A stretch of DNA of 9,472 nt from Deltaproteobacteria bacterium (GTDB lineage Bacteria; Desulfobacterota; Binatia; UBA9968). The first letter of the stretch is position 1, and each line of letters starts with the position of its first letter. A program made the position numbers and the translations under genes. The notes under the pieces were generated by a model. It was not told the origin of the DNA. It saw nothing but the letters and a program-made list of their open reading frames with translations, and did not search any database. Of this stretch, positions 5,959 to 9,472 are shown one piece after another. The stretch lies in assembly GCA_023250495.1 (NCBI GenBank), contig JAHFAP010000118.1, positions 1 through 9,472 on the forward strand. Direction: 5' to 3'.

Positions 5959-6342
5959 GTGACCGTGGCACTGTATGAGACCATCTTTATAGTCCACCCC
6001 GATAAGGGCGGGACCGTAAAGGAATATATCGATAGGTTTAAGAAGCTTGTCGAAGAGCAGGGTGGAACGGTGTCTCACCTGGAGGAGTGGGGACTGAGGG
6101 ATCTCGCCTATCGAATCCAGAAGCAGACGAAAGGTTACTACACGCTGCTTCAGTACCGCTCCACGGCGCGCGCGGTAGAAGAGCTGGAGCGAACCATGAA
6201 GCTCAGCGATGGGGTGCTGCGCTATCTCACGGTGCGTGTAGACGAGAGCGCGCAGGCGGCCCCGCAAACCACGCCAAAGGAGCTCTCCGGAGGGGCCAGG
6301 AGAAGTGAGGAGGATGTGGCGAAGGCCGAGCCGCAAACTTAA
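5959..6342 (+). CDS. rpsF: 30S ribosomal protein bS6
   Basis: bS6 binds 16S rRNA on the platform of the small subunit as a heterodimer with bS18. Residues 1-97 cover the usual ferredoxin-like fold: MTVALYETIFIVHP at the start, VEEQGGTVSHLEEWGLRDLA (31-50), YRIQKQTKGYY (51-61) and VLRYLTVRVD (86-95). Residues 98-127 are a low-complexity extension rich in Ala, Pro and Glu, predicted disordered and of a kind often seen in this protein. The GTG at 5959 is chosen because GGAG (5949-5952) lies six bases upstream; a second in-frame GTG at 5965 is possible. It heads rpsF-ssb-rpsR, with ssb 30 bases downstream. Confidence 0.96.
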   Translation: MTVALYETIFIVHPDKGGTVKEYIDRFKKLVEEQGGTVSHLEEWGLRDLAYRIQKQTKGYYTLLQYRSTARAVEELERTMKLSDGVLRYLTVRVDESAQAAPQTTPKELSGGARRSEEDVAKAEPQT

Positions 6343-6372
6343 CCGCCCTGCAACGGCAGGATTGGGAGTCCG

Positions 6373-6741
6373 ATGGGGGAGTACAACAAGGTTATCCTGA
6401 TGGGCAACCTGACTCGCGATCCCGATCTCCGCTACACCCCCGCAGGGCTGGCAGTCTGCGAGTTTCCTCTGGTGGTGCCCCACAAGTATCGAATCCATGA
6501 CGAGATCAAAGAAGATGTCTGTTACATTGACGTCGTGGTCTTTGGCCGGGCGGGAGAACGCATCAAGGGACATCTCCACAGGGGCTCGCGGGTCTTGGTG
6601 GATGGGCGGCTGACGCAGAGGCGGTGGGAGACGCCGGAAGGACAGAAGAGGAGCAAATATGAGGTGGTGGCGACGACGGTTCAGTTTATCGATGTGGGAG
6701 GCGCCCCGACATCGGGACAGGAAGAGGATCTTCCCATTTAA
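6373..6741 (+). CDS. ssb: Single-stranded DNA-binding protein
   Basis: SSB coats single-stranded DNA during replication and repair and recruits partners through its C-terminal tip. The 122-residue product has an OB fold over about residues 3-108: YNKVILMGNLTRDPDLRYTPAG (4-25), the core YIDVVVFGRAGERIKGHLHRG (51-71) and RVLVDGRLTQRRWETPEGQKR (73-93). The usual long Gly/Pro/Gln-rich linker is nearly absent: only about eight residues (VGGAPTSG) join the fold to the acidic tip EEDLPI. The tip ends in Ile, where the canonical DDDIPF ends in Phe. The ATG follows GGGAG (6364-6368) by four bases. Its position between rpsF and rpsR is the classic one, which supports the main housekeeping SSB rather than a plasmid or phage copy. 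Confidence 0.95.
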   Translation: MGEYNKVILMGNLTRDPDLRYTPAGLAVCEFPLVVPHKYRIHDEIKEDVCYIDVVVFGRAGERIKGHLHRGSRVLVDGRLTQRRWETPEGQKRSKYEVVATTVQFIDVGGAPTSGQEEDLPI

Positions 6742-6763
6742 AGGCGCGAGGTTAGATTAAAAA

Positions 6764-7060
6764 ATGGCTCAAACAGCTCCTTATCATCCCAGGCCGGTTC
6801 GCGATCGGACGGAGGAAGAGCAAGGCGGCGGCCGGCGCCGGCCCATGATGCGCCGCAAGGTTTGTCGCTTTTGCGCCGACAAAGAGATCAAGATCGACTA
6901 CAAGGACCTAAAAGTATTGACTCAGTTTGTCACTGAGAGGGGAAAGATCACTCCCAGCCGGATTAGCGGCACCTGCGCGCGCCACCAACGACTGCTCACG
7001 GTCGCGATCAAGAGGGCGCGGAGCGTCGCCCTCCTGCCATTTACCACAGTCAAAAACTGA
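6764..7060 (+). CDS. rpsR: 30S ribosomal protein bS18
   Basis: bS18 pairs with bS6 on the small-subunit platform. The 98-residue product has the core KVCRFCADKEIKIDYKDLKV (32-51), FVTERGKITPSRISGTCARHQ (55-75) and AIKRARSVALLPF (81-93). Cys34, Cys37, Cys71 and His74 are all kept, so it is probably the zinc-binding (C+) form rather than the zinc-independent paralogue used under zinc starvation. About 27 residues precede the core, rich in Arg and Glu, and Met28-Met29 could be an internal start, but no ribosome-binding site precedes them. GAGG at 6748-6751 lies twelve bases before the chosen ATG, a rather long spacing. The gene follows ssb by 22 bases. Confidence 0.96.
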   Translation: MAQTAPYHPRPVRDRTEEEQGGGRRRPMMRRKVCRFCADKEIKIDYKDLKVLTQFVTERGKITPSRISGTCARHQRLLTVAIKRARSVALLPFTTVKN

Positions 7061-7085
7061 ACTGGGTTGAACCCCGGGGCTCTTT

Positions 7086-8039
7086 ATGAGTTGGCTCCAA
7101 GTCGCCAAGAGCTTTTTGCTGGCTTTAGCCTCCACGGTTTTGCTTTTTCTGTTCGGGGCATCCGTTCCGCTGGCGGGGATTTTGTTGATTCCACTGGCGC
7201 CGCAGCCGGCGCTCGCGTTCGGATTGCGGCACGGAACAGGCAAGGGAGCCGGCCTTCTTTTGCTGGCGACGGCACTGGTATCCTCTCTTGGCGGGAGCGA
7301 GCTGGGCGTGGGTTACTCCCTCCTGGCCTTGATGGTCGTTCTACTTCTTTTTTGCTTCGGTCGGGGATGGTCGATCGAACGGGTAGTGGGAAGCACTGCG
7401 GCGGGAATGCTCGCTGCGCTTGCTGCGGCTCTTTGCTTGTCTTTCGGCTCGGTGGCCGAGGTTCAGGAGGGCGTGCGCGCGGCTCTCCAAGACAACCTGG
7501 ACGCTTCGCTCGAGCTCTATGACACGCTCGGGTTTTCCTCGCAAAGCGTGGAGCTCTTGAGCGAGCGCGCCCCTCAGATCATCGAGATGCTCCTGCGAAT
7601 CATACCCGCGCTGGTTTTCGCCGGCTTTGTGACCGTGGTCCTGATCAACTTTTTTTTTCTGCTGCGCCGTTTCCCCGAGCGTCATTCCTTCTTTGCTTCG
7701 ACCGCCGATCTCAGGGAGTGGCGGTCACCGGAGTCTCTCGTCTGGTGTTTTATCCTGTCGGGCTTCGGCCTGTTGTTGCCCGGCTGGGAGACGGTGAGAA
7801 CGTTGGCGTTGAATCTTTTCCTCATGATCGCGGTTTTTTATTTCTTTCAGGGACTGTCTGTTATCGCCTATTATTTTCACCACAAACACGTCCCTTATTT
7901 TCTGCGCAGTCTGGCTTACGTCTTGATCGTTTTTGAGCAGATTTTCACGCTATTTGTGGTCGCGCTCGGCCTCTTCGATCTCTGGGGCGATTTTCGCCGC
8001 TTGAAGAAAAAGGGCTTCAGTCCCGGCCAAGCGTCTTAA
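7086..8039 (+). CDS. DUF2232 (YybS-like) multi-pass membrane protein
   Basis: This 317-residue inner-membrane protein resembles the DUF2232 family, whose Bacillus member YybS also lies near rplI. Hydrophobic segments are at about 8-24, 27-46, 53-70, 74-92, 100-122, 168-193, 218-233, 237-262 and 273-300, giving eight or nine membrane spans. A polar loop (123-165), rich in Glu, Gln and Asp, separates the first five spans from the rest. Near the C-terminus, VALGLFDLWGDFRRL (292-306) resembles the conserved end of the family, followed by a basic tail. The biochemical function is unknown; a role in transport is only a guess. The start at 7086 lies 25 bases after rpsR with a poor ribosome-binding site. 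A run of nine T at 7650-7658 encodes Phe-Phe-Phe within a span and could be slippage-prone. Confidence 0.85.
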   Translation: MSWLQVAKSFLLALASTVLLFLFGASVPLAGILLIPLAPQPALAFGLRHGTGKGAGLLLLATALVSSLGGSELGVGYSLLALMVVLLLFCFGRGWSIERVVGSTAAGMLAALAAALCLSFGSVAEVQEGVRAALQDNLDASLELYDTLGFSSQSVELLSERAPQIIEMLLRIIPALVFAGFVTVVLINFFFLLRRFPERHSFFASTADLREWRSPESLVWCFILSGFGLLLPGWETVRTLALNLFLMIAVFYFFQGLSVIAYYFHHKHVPYFLRSLAYVLIVFEQIFTLFVVALGLFDLWGDFRRLKKKGFSPGQAS

Positions 8040-8043
8040 CGGA

Positions 8044-8094
8044 TTGAACAATTTGAACAGCTTGAACCGTTTAAAACGTTTAACTCGTTCAAGC
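8044..8094. repeat. 9-base periodic TTGAAC repeat with inverted copy
   Basis: TTGAAC occurs at 8044, 8053 and 8062, and degenerate units TTAAAA and TTAACT at 8071 and 8080, an exact 9-base period over five units. The inverted copy GTTCAAGC (8087-8094) pairs perfectly with GCTTGAAC (8060-8067), giving an 8-bp stem with a 19-base loop. It occupies almost the whole gap between the DUF2232 gene and rplI, and the RBS of rplI follows about 12 bases later. Confidence 0.75.
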
Positions 8095-8119
8095 CGATGG
8101 TTCATCAAAGGAGAAGGAC

Positions 8120-8584
8120 ATGGAAGTCATTCTGAAGGAAGATATCGCTAATCTCGGGAAGATGGGCGAGGTGGTGCGGGTTCGAGATGGTTATGCGCGC
8201 AACTACCTGCTGCCGCGCGGGTTGGTCCTCATCGCCGATAAGAAAAACCTGAAGGGCTTTGAGCATGAGAAGCGAGTGGTTGCGTCACAGAAGGAGCGGG
8301 TCGTAAAGCAGGCCCAAACCTTGGCGGAAAAGCTGTCTCAAGTTTTTCTAGTCATACCAGTCAAGACTGGAGAAGAGGGAAAGCTTTTCGGGTCAGTGAC
8401 CAACATCGATATCGAGAAGGCGCTGAAGGCGAAGGGCTTTGAAGTGGAGCGCCGCAAGATTCATCTCCCCGAACCGATTAAAACTCTGGGAGACTATGAG
8501 GTGCCGCTCCGGCTCGGCTCTGACGTGGCGGCCAACCTAAAGGTCTCTGTGGTTTCCGAAGAGGGCCACAAGGCTTCCTCCTAA
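8120..8584 (+). CDS. rplI: 50S ribosomal protein bL9
   Basis: bL9 binds 23S rRNA near the L1 stalk and helps maintain reading frame. The 154-residue product has the N-terminal domain MEVILKEDIANLGKMGEVV, followed by the L9 signature VRDGYARNYLLPRGLV (21-36). A charged connecting helix spans about 42-75, and the C-terminal RNA-binding domain includes EEGKLFGSVTNIDIEKAL (85-102) and PIKTLGDYEVPLRL (119-132). Length is normal. AAAGGAGAAGG lies directly upstream of the ATG and is a strong ribosome-binding site. The gene is normally followed by dnaB in this synteny; here the next gene converges from the opposite strand. Confidence 0.97.
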   Translation: MEVILKEDIANLGKMGEVVRVRDGYARNYLLPRGLVLIADKKNLKGFEHEKRVVASQKERVVKQAQTLAEKLSQVFLVIPVKTGEEGKLFGSVTNIDIEKALKAKGFEVERRKIHLPEPIKTLGDYEVPLRLGSDVAANLKVSVVSEEGHKASS

Positions 8585-8605
8585 CTTTGGAACGTTCGGG
8601 TTTTT

Positions 8606-8619
8606 CGCCGTTGGCGTTT
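8606..8619 (+). terminator. Small hairpin between convergent rplI and SUMF1 genes
   Basis: CGCC (8606-8609) and GGCG (8613-8616) flank a GTT loop, with TTT after and TTTTT before. It sits within the 39-base gap between two convergent stop codons, where a bidirectional terminator would be expected. The stem is only 4 bp and the T-tail is short, so support is weak. Confidence 0.25.
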
Positions 8620-8623
8620 AAGC

Positions 8624-9337
8624 CTATCTCAAGGTCATCGCCAGTCGAAAGCCGTAATCCGCGTACTTGAAAGCGGGGTTCAGAGAGCTCCGTGCCGCGC
8701 ACCGGCTGAATTTGATCCGGTGACGCCAGGAACCCCCGCGCGAAACCTTTCTTAACCCTGATGGTGGGCCCAGGGGATTTCTCTCCGGCGACGTTTGGTA
8801 ATAGTTCGGATCATAAAAATCACTGCACCATTCGTGAACGCCCTCGCTCATATCAAAAAGGCCGAAGCCGTTGGGCTCGTTGGAGCCCACTCGCTGCGGG
8901 CCGCCGGTCGCAAGATCGTAACCTGGATAGGGCCTCCCCCACGGTGGCTCGTCGCCCCAAGGATATTTCTCGCATTCTATCCCGCTCCGCGCGGCCCGCT
9001 CCCACTCGGCTTCCGTGGGAAGCCGGAACGATTTTCCTGTCTCCTGGCTTAGCCAATCACAGTAGGCTGAGGCATCGAACCAAGTGACACCGACCACGGG
9101 CTTGTCCGGGTGAGAGAACATCTTTTCCAACCAAAAAGGCGGCTCCTGAGCGCCTGTCTGTTGGACAAAGATTTTGTACTCTCTGTTGGTGACGGGACAT
9201 TTTCCTATCATAAACCTATTCACCCACACCCGGTGCACGGGTTTTTCGTTATCGAATCCATCCTCGCTTCCCATGAGAAAGGCGCCCTCGGGAATGAGAA
9301 CCATGTCGGGAATAAATTCTTTTTTCAGAGCGGGCAT
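8624..9337 (-). CDS. SUMF1/FGE-sulfatase-domain protein without the catalytic cysteine pair
   Basis: The 237-residue product has the fold of formylglycine-generating enzymes and their relatives: MVLIPEGAFLMGSEDG (12-27), PVHRVWVNRFMIGKCPVTNREY (33-54), GVTWFDASAYCDWLS (83-97), RLPTEAEWERAAR (105-117), NGFGLFDMSEGVHEWCSDFY (156-175), SRGGSWRH (199-206) and RCAARSSLNP (212-221). True FGEs use two cysteines inside the GGSxxCxxxxC region; here the interval between GGSW and RCAARS has none, and only Cys213, the structural cysteine of RCAAR, is kept. The usual DMSGNVWEW is altered to DMSEGVHEW. It is therefore probably not a sulfatase maturase; a binding or different oxygenase role is possible, but none can be named. 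No signal peptide is seen. It has no Shine-Dalgarno site, is convergent with rplI and divergent from an EamA gene. The next Met (residue 12) is an alternative start, also without a ribosome-binding site. Confidence 0.88.
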   Translation of the reverse strand: MPALKKEFIPDMVLIPEGAFLMGSEDGFDNEKPVHRVWVNRFMIGKCPVTNREYKIFVQQTGAQEPPFWLEKMFSHPDKPVVGVTWFDASAYCDWLSQETGKSFRLPTEAEWERAARSGIECEKYPWGDEPPWGRPYPGYDLATGGPQRVGSNEPNGFGLFDMSEGVHEWCSDFYDPNYYQTSPERNPLGPPSGLRKVSRGGSWRHRIKFSRCAARSSLNPAFKYADYGFRLAMTLR

Positions 9338-9346
9338 GATAGAGAG

Positions 9347-9375
9347 TTTTTAGGTGGGCACAAACGGAATGTCAA
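9347..9375 (-). promoter_or_regulatory. Promoter of the SUMF1-domain gene, predicted near-leaderless
   Basis: On the minus strand a perfect -35 TTGACA (9375-9370) and a -10 TAAAAA (9352-9347) are 17 bases apart. Only nine bases (CTCTCTATC) separate the -10 box from the ATG at 9337. Transcription should start within about three bases of the ATG or at its A, so the mRNA would be leaderless or nearly so, which fits the lack of a ribosome-binding site. The -35 box overlaps the start codon of the divergent gene at 9369. Confidence 0.65.
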
Positions 9376-9472
9376 TCGACGAAAAGAGCCATTCAGCAGA
9401 TCATGATGTGAACAGCGGCAGACTCCTGGTCCTCGTCACGGCGGTGCTATGGAGTTTAGCGGGCGTTTTCAT
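9369..9472 (+). CDS. EamA/DMT-family transporter, N-terminal fragment, 3'-truncated by window edge
   Basis: A frame opening at ATG 9369 runs to the window end without a stop (34 codons plus two bases). It encodes a polar N-terminus of about 17 residues (MSIDEKSHSADHDVNSG), then RLLVLVTAVLWSLAGVF, which matches the first span of EamA-type drug/metabolite exporters (the pattern LLxxxLWGxxGVFxK). It would be the first of about ten spans. AGGTGG at 9352-9357 is a spaced but possible ribosome-binding site. An in-frame GTG at 9408 is an alternative start. The substrate cannot be told. It is divergent from the SUMF1-domain gene, with a 31-base gap between start codons. Confidence 0.7.
   Translation, partial: MSIDEKSHSADHDVNSGRLLVLVTAVLWSLAGVF

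Noticed and set aside
7067..7522. Plus-strand frame of 151 residues
   Set aside because: It is an out-of-frame shadow of the DUF2232 gene, Arg- and Gly-rich as expected of a GC-rich shadow.
8044..8094. CRISPR array or replication iterons
   Set aside because: Units are only 9 bases long with 3-base gaps, far too short for CRISPR, and no replication initiator gene is near.

Overview
This window looks like a chromosomal segment from a deltaproteobacterium-like organism (the old Deltaproteobacteria in the broad sense, including relatives such as Binatota). That is an inference from gene order: ispE, spoVG, tRNA-Gln, prs, rplY (long CTC form), pth, rpsF, ssb, rpsR, a DUF2232 membrane protein and rplI on one strand is the arrangement I associate with that group. 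The multiple solute-binding proteins at the left end also fit environmental lineages. Base composition is moderately GC-rich and codon use looks even across the core genes. No sequence search was possible.

Left end (1-1942): two solute-binding proteins for different transporter classes lie in tandem. The first is the C-terminal part of a TAXI-family TRAP receptor, cut by the window edge. The second is a complete SsuA/THI5-like (NMT1) ABC receptor with a signal peptide. Between them is a palindromic, GGGAATTGGG-type intergenic repeat. No permease or ATPase gene is visible.

Middle (1970-3591): a tRNA-Arg(CCG) on the minus strand, with its own good promoter, is divergent from ispE (isoprenoid precursor synthesis). 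spoVG (small DNA/RNA-binding regulator) and tRNA-Gln(TTG) follow, with a strong stem-loop between them and a weak terminator-like structure before prs.

Core operon (3609-8584): prs makes PRPP. rplY, rpsF, rpsR and rplI encode ribosomal proteins bL25, bS6, bS18 and bL9. pth recycles peptidyl-tRNA, ssb encodes single-stranded DNA-binding protein, and a multi-pass DUF2232 protein lies before rplI. The genes share one strand with short gaps and are probably a few overlapping transcription units. ychF (often between pth and rpsF) and dnaB (often after rplI) are absent, so the familiar block is shortened on its right side.

Right end (8606-9472): a minus-strand SUMF1/FGE-fold gene converges on rplI. 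It lacks the catalytic cysteine pair of true formylglycine-generating enzymes and is probably transcribed as a nearly leaderless mRNA. Divergent from it begins an EamA/DMT-type permease, cut by the window end; its start codon overlaps the -35 box of the SUMF1 promoter.

Most of the window is housekeeping, and I found no convincing new system. The points worth a second look are the two intergenic repeats, the leaderless and divergent promoter at the right end, the degenerate SUMF1 protein, the spoVG/tRNA-Gln stem-loop, and small departures in SSB and Pth.
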